DNA from: Firmicutes bacterium UBA5449
GTDB lineage: Bacteria; Bacillota; SHA-98; UBA4971
Length of the DNA: 43,373 nucleotides
Direction: 5' to 3'
Assembly (NCBI GenBank): GCA_002424305.1
Contig: DIQZ01000068.1
Span: 1-43,373 of the forward strand
Shown: one piece after another, positions 17,083 through 26,000 of the stretch
Numbering within the stretch: position 1 is the first letter of the stretch
How the letters are laid out: each line of letters begins with the position of its first letter
Made by a program: the position numbers and the translations under genes
Notes under the pieces: model-generated
Seen by the model: only the letters and a program-made list of their open reading frames with translations
Databases searched by the model: none
What the model was told of the DNA's origin: nothing

Positions 17083-17730
17083 TCACTTCTTGTTTTTTGC
17101 CGCCCGACTCTTTACTGCTTCTTTTATAATAAGCAGAGAGCCACGTCGTCCCGGAACTGACCCCTTGACAAGCATTAGATTACGCTCAGGATCTATCCTG
17201 ACGACTTCGAGATTTTGAATCGTTACGCGCTCCCCTCCGAGGCGGCCCGGGAGTTTCTTGCCTTTTAGCACGCGCGCCAAGCCGGTGGCACCAAGAGATC
17301 CTGAACTGCGATGGTACATAGAACCATGACTCATGGGACCTCTACTAAAATTCCATCTCTTAATCCCACCTGCAAACCCTTTCCCGATAGACGTTCCGAC
17401 AACGTCAACCAGATCTCCCTTACCGAACACGTCAACTTTGATTTCAGAGCCTACCTCATGGGGCAAGTCTTCCGATGCCCGGATTTCTCTGAGGTAACGC
17501 TTTGGGCTGATCTTGCTGCGCTTGAAATGGCCCATTTTCGGCTTATTAATCAGTCGTTCACGAATATCGCCGAATCCAAGCTGAATCGCTGAGTAACCAT
17601 CTTTGTCTTTCATCTTCTTTTGAACGACGATACACGGGCCTGCTTCTATCACTGTTACGGGAATTGTCTGTCCCTCATCAGTAAATATTTGAGTTATTCC
17701 AAGTTTCTTCCCTAGTATTCCTTTTGCCAT
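17083..17730 (-). CDS. rplC: 50S ribosomal protein L3
   Basis: L3 is an early-assembly protein reaching to the peptidyl transferase centre. The 215-residue product begins MAKGILGKKLGITQIFTDEG and contains KGFAGGIKRWNFSRGPMSHG and the loop KLPGRLGGERVTIQNLEVV. ATG 17730 lies 62 nt downstream of rpsJ. No anomaly is seen. Confidence 0.98.
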   Translation of the reverse strand: MAKGILGKKLGITQIFTDEGQTIPVTVIEAGPCIVVQKKMKDKDGYSAIQLGFGDIRERLINKPKMGHFKRSKISPKRYLREIRASEDLPHEVGSEIKVDVFGKGDLVDVVGTSIGKGFAGGIKRWNFSRGPMSHGSMYHRSSGSLGATGLARVLKGKKLPGRLGGERVTIQNLEVVRIDPERNLMLVKGSVPGRRGSLLIIKEAVKSRAAKNKK

Positions 17731-17792
17731 TTACCTCGCACCCCCTTCGTTGTTACATTCACTGCTATACCCGCTCGGGTCACGAGGCGAGG

Positions 17793-18101
17793 TTAAAGCT
17801 TAATCTCGATTCCCACACCCGCCGGTAAGTCCAGCCTGGTAAGGTCGTCGATAGTCTTCTGGGTAGGTTCAGTGATGTCAATAAGCCTCTTATGAGTCTT
17901 CATTTCAAACTGCTCCCTCGAGTCCTTATCCACATGGACAGATCTTAAGACTGTAAATATGTTTCTCTCTGTTGGCAATGGAACAGGACCTGATACCCGC
18001 GCCCCACTCCGCCGTGCAGTCTCTACGATCTTCTCCGCCGACTGGTCCAGCAGTCTATGGTCAAATGCTTTTAACTTAATTCTAATCCTCTGCTCAGCCA
18101 T
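17793..18101 (-). CDS. rpsJ: 30S ribosomal protein S10 (NusE)
   Basis: S10 is a head protein of the 30S subunit and, as NusE, a partner of NusB and of the NusG C-terminal KOW domain that links transcription and translation. The product is 102 residues, the normal length, from ATG 18101 (MAEQRIRIKLKAFDHRLLDQ), ten bases after GAGGAGG. A 26-codon upstream extension is non-conserved and rejected. It heads the S10 gene block. Confidence 0.98.
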   Translation of the reverse strand: MAEQRIRIKLKAFDHRLLDQSAEKIVETARRSGARVSGPVPLPTERNIFTVLRSVHVDKDSREQFEMKTHKRLIDITEPTQKTIDDLTRLDLPAGVGIEIKL

Positions 18102-18205
18102 GGTCTTAATTCCTCCTCGCAGTCGTCTGATCGAGTTCACAGACTTGCTCCCCCGGAATTCCCATGCAAAAACACGCAACCTCCGGGTTCATAACTCGCA
18201 GCAAG

Positions 18206-18237
18206 GGGCCGGGTGATTGCTGGGAAAAGCCCGGCCC
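18206..18237 (-). other. GC-rich hairpin between tuf and rpsJ
   Basis: The 169-nt gap between tuf and rpsJ holds a perfect 8-bp inverted repeat GGGCCGGG/CCCGGCCC with a 16-nt loop. A second, weaker dyad (CCCGGA/TCCGGG, 18152-18157 with 18182-18187) lies between it and rpsJ. No T tract follows on either strand, so it is not a simple intrinsic terminator. A processing site or a regulatory leader element for the S10 genes is possible but unproven. No convincing sigma-A promoter was found in this gap. Confidence 0.6.
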
Positions 18238-18270
18238 ATCTATTCCTCACTCGCAAGGCAACGCATGTCT

Positions 18271-19476
18271 TTACTCAACCAGTGATGAGACAACACCTTT
18301 ACCAATTGTGCGTCCACCTTCACGGATAGCGAACCTTAGGCCTTCCTCGAGAGCAATAGGCGTAATCAGCTCAATAGCCATTGTGATATTATCACCGGGC
18401 ATCACCATCTCGACTCCCTCAGGCAGCAGTGCATTACCTGTTACGTCAGTGGTTCGGAAGTAGAACTGTGGGCGATAGCCCGTAAAGAACGGTGTATGTC
18501 TTCCGCCCTCTTCCTTAGCCAGAACATAGACTTCTGCCTTGAACTTCGTGTGAGGCTTAATGGAACCCGGCTTTGCAAGAACCTGTCCTCTTTCGATTTC
18601 GTCCTTCTCTACACCCCGTAGCAGAACACCAATATTGTCTCCCGCCACACCTTGATCAAGAATCTTCCTGAACATCTCTACGCCGGTGGCTACTGTAGTT
18701 CTGGGCTCATCGGTAAGTCCGACAATCTCCACCTGTTCCCCTACCTTGACTGCGCCTCTCTCTACCCTACCCGTAGCAACTGTACCACGGCCGGTAATTG
18801 AGAATACGTCCTCAACAGGCATAAGGAAAGGCTTATCAATGTCACGCTCAGGTGTGGGTACGTACTTGTCTACTTCATCCATGAGCTTTAAGATCTGCCC
18901 GCACCACTTGCAATCGCGACTTCCACAACCGCACTCCAGCGCCTTCAGGGCCGAACCCCGCACGAACGGGATATCGTCTCCGGGAAACTCATTCTTAGAA
19001 AGGAGTTCTCTGACTTCCATTTCAACGAGGTCTACCAGTTCCTCATCGTCTTCCATCCTGTCACACTTGTTGAGGAAAACAACAATGTAAGGTACGCCTA
19101 CCTGCCGAGCAAGTAGAATGTGCTCCCTGGTCTGGGGCATCGGTCCATCCTCTGCACTTACCACAAGAATAGCACCGTCCATCTGCGCTGCACCGGTAAT
19201 CATGTTTTTAACATAGTCAGCGTGTCCAGGACAGTCAACGTGAGCATAGTGTCTGTTATCCGTCTCATACTCAACGTGATAGGTAGAGATGGTGATACCG
19301 CGCTCCCTCTCCTCAGGAGCCTTGTCAATGTCTTCAAACTTCCTGTAGTCCGCCAAGCCCGCTTGACTCAGAGTAAGCGTAATCGCTGAAGTCAACGTCG
19401 TCTTGCCGTGGTCGATGTGTCCAATAGTCCCGACGTTGACATGGGGCTTTGTCCTCTCAAATTTCTGCTTGGCCAT
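18271..19476 (-). CDS. tuf: Elongation factor Tu with a four-cysteine insert
   Basis: This GTPase delivers aminoacyl-tRNA to the ribosome. The product is 401 residues from ATG 19476 (MAKQKFERTKPHVNVGTIGH). A more upstream ATG abuts the GGGAGG site and is rejected. GTPase motifs are GHIDHGKT (19-26), DCPGH (81-85) and NKCD (136-139). The three domains are complete, ending GKGVVSSLVE. Residues 182-192 read CGCGSRDCKWC, four cysteines in a C-x-C-x4-C-x2-C pattern where B. subtilis has a short loop. It is the last gene of the str group, 46 nt after fusA. Confidence 0.98.
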   Translation of the reverse strand: MAKQKFERTKPHVNVGTIGHIDHGKTTLTSAITLTLSQAGLADYRKFEDIDKAPEERERGITISTYHVEYETDNRHYAHVDCPGHADYVKNMITGAAQMDGAILVVSAEDGPMPQTREHILLARQVGVPYIVVFLNKCDRMEDDEELVDLVEMEVRELLSKNEFPGDDIPFVRGSALKALECGCGSRDCKWCGQILKLMDEVDKYVPTPERDIDKPFLMPVEDVFSITGRGTVATGRVERGAVKVGEQVEIVGLTDEPRTTVATGVEMFRKILDQGVAGDNIGVLLRGVEKDEIERGQVLAKPGSIKPHTKFKAEVYVLAKEEGGRHTPFFTGYRPQFYFRTTDVTGNALLPEGVEMVMPGDNITMAIELITPIALEEGLRFAIREGGRTIGKGVVSSLVE

Positions 19477-19522
19477 TCCTGTCATCCTCCCTTGGAATTG
19501 GTCTTCTTCCTATCACCAATTT

Positions 19523-21595
19523 TTATCTTCCCAAAGCCAAAACATTTTTCGCAATGGCATCTGGTACTTTCTCATAGCACATGAAATGCATGTCATATGT
19601 TCCTCGTCCCTGGGTCAGAGATCTCAGGCTTGTAGCATACCCGAACATCTCTGCCAGTGGGACCTGGGACTTAATCACCTGGAACAGTCCCTCTCTCTCC
19701 ATGCCTTGAACCTTACCGCGTCTTGCACTTATGTCAGCGAGGACGTCACCTGTAAATGCCTCAGGAACCATTACTTCAACACGCATGACCGGCTCAAGGA
19801 GCACGGGGTTCGCACGTCTTACCCCATCTTTAACAGCCATGGACGCAGCAATTTTGAATGCCATCTCTGATGAGTCTACCTCATGATAAGACCCGTCAGT
19901 AAGCGTCACCTTTATGTCAACCATGGGGTAACCTGCCAACTCTCCTGCTTCCATTGCTTCCTTTGCACCTGCTTCAACAGCGCGAATGAATTCCCTCGGC
20001 ACTACGCCGCCTTTCGTCGCATCTTCAAACGCGAAACCCTCACCGGGAAGTTGAGGCGAAAGAGTAATGACAACATGTCCATACTGCCCGCGACCTCCTG
20101 TTTGTCTTATGAACTTCCCGTTGCTTTCCACACTTGAACCAATAGTCTCCCTGTACGCGACTTGTCTCTTACCGACATTAGCACCGACACCGAACTCTCT
20201 AATCAGCCTGTCAACAATAACCTCAAGATGAAGCTCGCCCATACCGGATATGATGGTCTGTCCTGTATCAGGATCCTGCTTTACCTGAAAGGTAGGATCC
20301 TCTTCTGCAAGGCGAGCTAAAGTCGCACCTAACTTGTCTTCATCTGCTTTAGTCTTTGGCTCCACCGCCACAGATATAACAGGTTCCGGAATAGACATCG
20401 TCTCAAGGATCATAGGATTGTCTTCATCACACAAGGTGTTCCCGGTTGCAACTTCCTTAAACCCCACTGCAGCCACTATGTCGCCGGCATAGGCACAATC
20501 AACATCCCTACGATGATTGGCGTGCATCTGAAGAATGCGAGCAAGTCTTTCCTTCTTCTTCTTGCTGACATTATACACATACGAACCTGCACGGACAGAA
20601 CCTGAATACACCCTGAAATATGTTAGCTTCCCCACATACGGATCTGCCGCAATCTTGAAAGCCAGACCGCAAAAGTGCTCATCTTCACTGGGCATACGTT
20701 CTTCTTTCTCACCGGTAGCCGAGTTAATTCCGACAACAGGTGGAAGATCCTTCGGAGCAGGCAAGTAATCTACCACTGCATCCAACAAGAACTGAACACC
20801 TTTGTTTCTAAATGCTGACCCACACAGAACCGGTATTACTTTTGCAGACAACGTACCCTTCCGAAGCGCAGCCTTGATCTGTTCCGGCGTGACGCTCCGT
20901 TCTTCAATATAACTTACCATGATATCGTCGTCCACTTCAGCGAGGGCTTCAATCAGCTCTTCCCTGCGTTGCTTGGCTTCTTCAACAAGTTCATCGGGGA
21001 TCTCAGTCTCTTCCCTCTTGGTTCCGAGATCATCCATGTACACAATGGCTTTTTCGTGGATAAGGTCTATGATTCCGCGAAACTTCTCTTCGGCACCAAT
21101 GGGAATTTGAATCGGCACCCCATTAGCACCCAGCCTATCTCTTACCATCTTCACACATCGTCCAAAATCTGCGCCCACCCTGTCCATCTTATTGATGAAT
21201 ATGACTCGTGGTACCCCATACCGATCTGCCTGGCGCCATACAGTCTCTGATTGCGGTTCCACTCCACCGACAGCACACAACACTGTGACTGCCCCATCTA
21301 ACACCCGGAGTGACCTCTCAACTTCCATTGTGAAGTCCACGTGTCCGGGAGTGTCTATGATGTTGATTCGATGGTCGCGCCAGTAGCAAGTGGTGGCAGC
21401 AGCAGTGATTGTGATTCCGCGCTCCTGCTCCTGTACCATCCAATCCATTGTTGCGGCTCCGTCATGAACCTCTCCGATCCTATGAACTCGTCCGGTATAG
21501 AAGAGGATACGCTCGGTGGTTGTGGTTTTCCCTGCGTCGATGTGTGCCATTATGCCGATATTTCTTGTTTTTTCAAGTGAAAGTCTTTCTGCCAC
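19523..21595 (-). CDS. fusA: Elongation factor G
   Basis: This translocation GTPase catalyses tRNA-mRNA movement. The product is 690 residues from GTG 21595 (MAERLSLEKTRNIGIMAHID), nine bases after AAGGAGG. A 14-codon longer frame reads through the ribosome binding site. The P-loop AHIDAGKTT is at 17-25, with DTPGHVDF and NKMDR following. Domain IV signature GGRGQYGHVVI and domain V are complete. It lies between rpsG and tuf, as expected. Confidence 0.98.
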   Translation of the reverse strand: MAERLSLEKTRNIGIMAHIDAGKTTTTERILFYTGRVHRIGEVHDGAATMDWMVQEQERGITITAAATTCYWRDHRINIIDTPGHVDFTMEVERSLRVLDGAVTVLCAVGGVEPQSETVWRQADRYGVPRVIFINKMDRVGADFGRCVKMVRDRLGANGVPIQIPIGAEEKFRGIIDLIHEKAIVYMDDLGTKREETEIPDELVEEAKQRREELIEALAEVDDDIMVSYIEERSVTPEQIKAALRKGTLSAKVIPVLCGSAFRNKGVQFLLDAVVDYLPAPKDLPPVVGINSATGEKEERMPSEDEHFCGLAFKIAADPYVGKLTYFRVYSGSVRAGSYVYNVSKKKKERLARILQMHANHRRDVDCAYAGDIVAAVGFKEVATGNTLCDEDNPMILETMSIPEPVISVAVEPKTKADEDKLGATLARLAEEDPTFQVKQDPDTGQTIISGMGELHLEVIVDRLIREFGVGANVGKRQVAYRETIGSSVESNGKFIRQTGGRGQYGHVVITLSPQLPGEGFAFEDATKGGVVPREFIRAVEAGAKEAMEAGELAGYPMVDIKVTLTDGSYHEVDSSEMAFKIAASMAVKDGVRRANPVLLEPVMRVEVMVPEAFTGDVLADISARRGKVQGMEREGLFQVIKSQVPLAEMFGYATSLRSLTQGRGTYDMHFMCYEKVPDAIAKNVLALGR

Positions 21596-21659
21596 CCTAT
21601 ATCCCCTCCTTCTTCCGCGATATTGTGATCGGAGCATCTAGAAAATCTGACAACTTACC

Positions 21660-22130
21660 CTACCACCTAAAATGAGCGAATGCTTTATTTGCTTCTGCCA
21701 TTCTGTGGGTATCTTCCCTTTTTCTTACGGAAGCTCCCTGGCCTGCTGAAGCGTCAAGAAGCTCAGCAGCCAATTTCTCAGCCATTGATTTCTCAGACCT
21801 GGCTCGAGAGTTTCGAACTATCCAACGCAGTGCCAGTGTGGTACGTCTATCTGCCCGAACCTCTACAGGCACCTGATAAGTAGCACCCCCGACCCTACGT
21901 GGCTTGACCTCCAGAATAGGCATGACATTCTTAACTGCCCGTTCAAATACTTCCATTGGATCTTTTTTGGTCTTTTCACCTATACTCTTCATGGCGTCAT
22001 AAAAAATGGATTCAGCGACGCCTTTCTTCCCGTCGAAAAGCAGCTTATTTATGAGCTGAGCTGCCAATTCGCTACCGTATACCGGATCCGGAATTACCTC
22101 TCTTTTAGGAATCTTGCCCCGCCTGGGCAT
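21660..22130 (-). CDS. rpsG: 30S ribosomal protein S7
   Basis: S7 is the primary assembly protein of the 30S head and in E. coli regulates the str operon. The product is 156 residues from ATG 22130 (MPRRGKIPKREVIPDPVYGS), six bases after AAGGAGGT. The GTG two codons upstream lies within that site. It ends KANKAFAHFRW as in the bacterial family. Confidence 0.98.
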   Translation of the reverse strand: MPRRGKIPKREVIPDPVYGSELAAQLINKLLFDGKKGVAESIFYDAMKSIGEKTKKDPMEVFERAVKNVMPILEVKPRRVGGATYQVPVEVRADRRTTLALRWIVRNSRARSEKSMAEKLAAELLDASAGQGASVRKREDTHRMAEANKAFAHFRW

Positions 22131-22174
22131 CCGCACACCTCCTTCCTGTTAGGAAGCCACTCTTATGTTATTAT

Positions 22175-22591
22175 TTACGATTTAGGCTTCTTGGTTCCAT
22201 ACTTTGATCGCGCCTGTCTCCTGTCAGTTACTCCTGCAGCATCAAGAGTCCCGCGCACAATATGATAACGCACACCGGGAAGGTCCTTCACCCTGCCACC
22301 CCTAATGAGGACTACAGAGTGCTCCTGAAGATTATGACCTATCCCAGGAACATATGCGGTTACCTCGAGGCCATTACTAAGCCTAACCCTTGCAATCTTA
22401 CGCAACGCTGAGTTAGGTTTCTTAGGGGTCGTTGTTCTCACAACCGTGCAGACCCCCCTTTTCTGCGGGGCACCACCGGTGTAATGAGATCGTCGGGTAC
22501 GAGAATTATAAATCCACCTGAGAGCCGGAGCAGACGATTTTTTGCCTACTTTTTTGCGTCCCTTACGCACTAGTTGATTAATTGTGGGCAC
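22175..22591 (-). CDS. rpsL: 30S ribosomal protein S12
   Basis: S12 is the decoding-centre protein. The product is 138 residues from GTG 22591 (MPTINQLVRKG), with AAGGAGGTG nine bases upstream. The decoding loops TTPKKPNSALRKIARVRL and GGRVKDLPGVRYHIVRG are intact and show none of the lysine changes known for streptomycin resistance. It is preceded by an attenuator-like hairpin at 22639-22670. Confidence 0.98.
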   Translation of the reverse strand: MPTINQLVRKGRKKVGKKSSAPALRWIYNSRTRRSHYTGGAPQKRGVCTVVRTTTPKKPNSALRKIARVRLSNGLEVTAYVPGIGHNLQEHSVVLIRGGRVKDLPGVRYHIVRGTLDAAGVTDRRQARSKYGTKKPKS

Positions 22592-22638
22592 GCTGTTTCG
22601 CACCTCCTTCCCCAAATGAACTTATCTTTACACAAAAC

Positions 22639-22670
22639 GTGCCCCTTCCACCTCGAGGTGCAAGGGGCAC
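22639..22670 (-). terminator. Attenuator-like hairpin before rpsL
   Basis: In the transcript the arms GTGCCCCTT and AAGGGGCAC pair perfectly (9 bp). A single mismatch follows, then an inner 4-bp stem with tetraloop TCGA. The hairpin is followed by GTTTTG, a short U tract. It lies between rplGB and rpsL, about 50 nt before the rpsL start. This looks like a weak intrinsic terminator or attenuator that would reduce or regulate readthrough into the str genes. Confidence 0.7.
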
Positions 22671-22707
22671 CGTGGAACGTCGTATTTCAATCATTTCAAT
22701 CCTGACC

Positions 22708-22959
22708 CTAGCTAACCAGGATTGCTACTGAAGCGGCTCCAACTTCAATGCCACATGCTTTCCCGAGTTGCGCCATGGTATCAACATAAATAATCTCGAC
22801 GCCATTCGCCTTGCACAACTCTAATACACTTGTAGTAACCCTCTCGTCAGCGTCACTTGCCAAGTAAACGGTCTTGGCTTCTCCCCTTTCCAGAGCTTTG
22901 ATGGTCTGCTTTGTGCCTACAGCCTTGCGCCGCGCCATCCTCAACTCATCGTGGGACAT
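22708..22959 (-). CDS. rplGB: L7Ae-family kink-turn RNA-binding protein (YbxF-like)
   Basis: This 83-residue protein has the L7Ae/L30e/S12e fold. The conserved block GTKQTIKALERGEAKTVYLA is followed by SDAD and a C-terminal GIEVGAASVA segment, as in B. subtilis YbxF and YlxQ, which bind kink-turn RNA. Its position between rpoC and rpsL is the same as in B. subtilis. The ATG at 22959 follows GGGAGGAG at a rather long spacing. Association with ribosomes or k-turn RNAs is inferred from the family. Confidence 0.92.
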   Translation of the reverse strand: MSHDELRMARRKAVGTKQTIKALERGEAKTVYLASDADERVTTSVLELCKANGVEIIYVDTMAQLGKACGIEVGAASVAILVS

Positions 22960-23034
22960 ATCCTATTTTCTCTCCTCCCTGGATCTCCTCTTCAAATCAA
23001 AGCGCCCAAGAACGAGGAAATCGTGCGCCATCAC

Positions 23035-23064
23035 ATTCTAGCATTGCCCTATGACCGTTGTCAA
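23035..23064 (-). promoter_or_regulatory. Sigma-A promoter for rplGB and the str genes
   Basis: On the minus strand a perfect -35 TTGACA (23059-23064) is separated by 18 bp from TAGAAT (23035-23040). The TG of an extended -10 precedes it (TGCTAGAAT). It lies just after the rpoC stop and about 70 nt before rplGB, so the str genes can be transcribed independently of rpoBC. Start-site mapping has not been done. Confidence 0.85.
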
Positions 23065-23071
23065 GAACTCC

Positions 23072-26000
23072 TCAAGACAAAATACTGTCAATAGATTCAT
23101 GACCGGTCTCTACAGGAGAAACAACCTCTCGGTATTCATCAGTATCAACATCATCCTCGAAGACCTCTCCGTCCAGCTCCAGACTGTCTTCCCCATCAGC
23201 AGCAGCCTCTGCCATCTCAGATATTGGAACAACGTTTCTATATCGACTCATACCTGTTCCTGCAGGAATCAGTTTGCCTATGATTACATTCTCTTTCAAT
23301 CCAATCAAGGGATCCGTGCGCCCCTTAATTGAGGCATCAGTCAATACTCTCGTCGTTTCCTGGAAGGAAGCTGCTGACAGGAAGCTGTCGGTTGCCAGCG
23401 AAGCCTTGGTAATTCCTAGAATCACAGGCTTTGCTGTAGCAGGTTGCTTGCCTTTTTTCATAACGCTTGCGTTTTCCTCTTCGAATTCAAAGACATCTAC
23501 CAGGCCGCCAGGCAGAAGCTGGGTATCTCCGGAATCGTCTACTTTTACCTTACGAAGCATTTGTCTGATTACTACCTCAATGTGCTTATCATTGATCTCT
23601 ACACCCTGAGATCTGTATACATCCTGAACTTCCTTGACAAGATAACCTTGAACAGCACGAACCCCTTTCACTCTAAGAATGTCATGGGGGTTCAAGGAGC
23701 CTTCAGTAACTTGATCCCCTGCAGTTACCAGCTGGCCTTCTCTGACCTCGAGCCTTGCCCCATAGGGAACAGTATAAGACTTCTCGTCTCCGTCATCAGA
23801 CCTAACCTGAACTTTCCGTGCGCCCTTGGATTCCACTATACTGACCTGACCGTCAAGATCACTTATAACCGCTTGCCCTTTAGGTTTTCGAGCTTCAAAT
23901 AGCTCTTCAACTCTAGGTAGGCCGTGTGTGATATCATCACCTACTACACCACCTGTGTGGAATGTCCTCATAGTAAGCTGCGTGCCCGGCTCACCAATAG
24001 ATTGAGCGGCAATAATACCGACAGCTTCACCAACCTCCACAAGATTTCCGGTAGCAAGGTTACGCCCATAGCAGTTCACACACACACCATACCTGGTCTT
24101 GCATGTTAAGGGAGACCTAACAGTTACCTCTGATATCCCGGCCAAATCTATCTGCGTTGCATGCTCTTCAAGGATTTCCTCATCTGCCTGAACAATAATT
24201 TCACCGGTATCAGGGTGAACGATATCCTCACTCGCGACTCTACCGATGATACGCTCCCTTAACGTCTCCACCACTTCGTCTCCCTGGCGGATAGCAGAGA
24301 GTGTAATCCCCTGATCTGTTCCACAATCATTCTCGCGCACAATGACATCTTGCGCCACGTCTACCAGTCGCCTTGTGAGGTAGCCTGAGTCAGCTGTTCT
24401 AAGTGCTGTATCAGCAAGGCCTTTTCGCGTTCCGTGTGTAGAACTGAAGTACTCAAGAACCGTCAATCCTTCACGGAAGTTTGCCTTAATCGGAAAGTCA
24501 ATAGTCCGCCCGGACGGGTCAGCTACAAGCCCTCTCATCCCTGCCAACTGGCTAAGCTGTGAGACGTTTCCACGAGCTCCTGAAGTCGCCATCATGTAAA
24601 CCGGATTAAGTTCATGGAGGCTCCCGAGCATTGCCTCCTGGACCTTCTCCTTAGCCTCAGTCCACCTGTCTATTACGAGCTGATATCGTTCGTCATTTGT
24701 GATCAGGCCTCGCCTGTGTTGTTGTTCGATTTCTTCCACTCGGGCTTCAGCGTCTTTTATGATCTTTACTTTTTCAGCGGGTACCACAACATCCTCTACG
24801 CCTACAGTGGTACCTGATTGAGTAGCGTATCTAAACCCAATGGTCTTTAGATTATCAAGGATAACCGATGTTTCCGCATTTCCATATCTCTGGTGACACA
24901 TTCCTATGAGCTGAACAAGGAACCCCTTTTTCACAGGATGGCCTAAGGAAGTCTCTTCCATAATCTCCTTTATGGAACGATCTCTCGCAAGTCCGATGAT
25001 TTCACCGGTTAGGATTGACTCGCCCACCGGGTCTTCCACTGCATCATTGATGTAAGGGAAATCATCAGGGAATATCCTATTAAAAATGATCCTCCCGACT
25101 GTCGTAACAAGGAGTTTTCGCTTCTTATCCTCATCACTTAACCCATTAACCAGCTTCTCCCGGGGCATTCTCACAGCAATGAGAGAATGAAGGGTTACTG
25201 CGCCTTCCTTGTATGCCATATACGCCTCATCAGGACTTGCGAACCACTTGCCTTCGCCTTTGTCTCCCCGTTGAGCAATGGTCAGGTAATAGCAGCCTAA
25301 GACAAGATCCTGTCCCGGGGTGGCTATTGGTTTGCCGTGGGCAGGAGACAGAAGGTTATTTACAGACAGCATCAAGAATCTGGCCTCAGCTTGTGCTTCC
25401 GCGGAGAGTGGCACATGGACAGCCATTTGATCTCCGTCGAAGTCTGCGTTATAAGCCGGGCAGACAAGCGGGTGTATCTGGATTGCTTTACCTTCTACCA
25501 GTACAGGCTCAAACGCCTGGATACCCAAACGGTGAAGAGTCGGTGCTCTGTTTAGAAGTACAGGATGGTCTTTGATAACATCTTCTAAGACATCCCATAC
25601 CTCATCACGGACTCGCTCTACCATTCTCTTGGCACTCTTTATGTTGTGAGCATACCCATTCTCCACAAGCTTCTTCATGACAAAGGGTTTGAAAAGCTCA
25701 AGTGCCATCTCTTTGGGAAGTCCACATTGGTGTAAGCCAAGTTCAGGACCGACAACAATTACAGACCTTCCTGAATAGTCAACACGCTTACCCAGAAGGT
25801 TCTGGCGGAACCGTCCTTGCTTCCCTTTTAGCATATCCGATAAAGATTTTAACGGGCGATTACCGGGGCCTGTCACAGGCCTTCCTCTGCGTCCATTATC
25901 AATTAAGGCATCAACAGCCTCTTGAAGCATTCTCTTCTCATTCCTGACAATAATGTCAGGGGCATTGAGCTCGATCAACCTCTTGAGACGATTATTTCTG

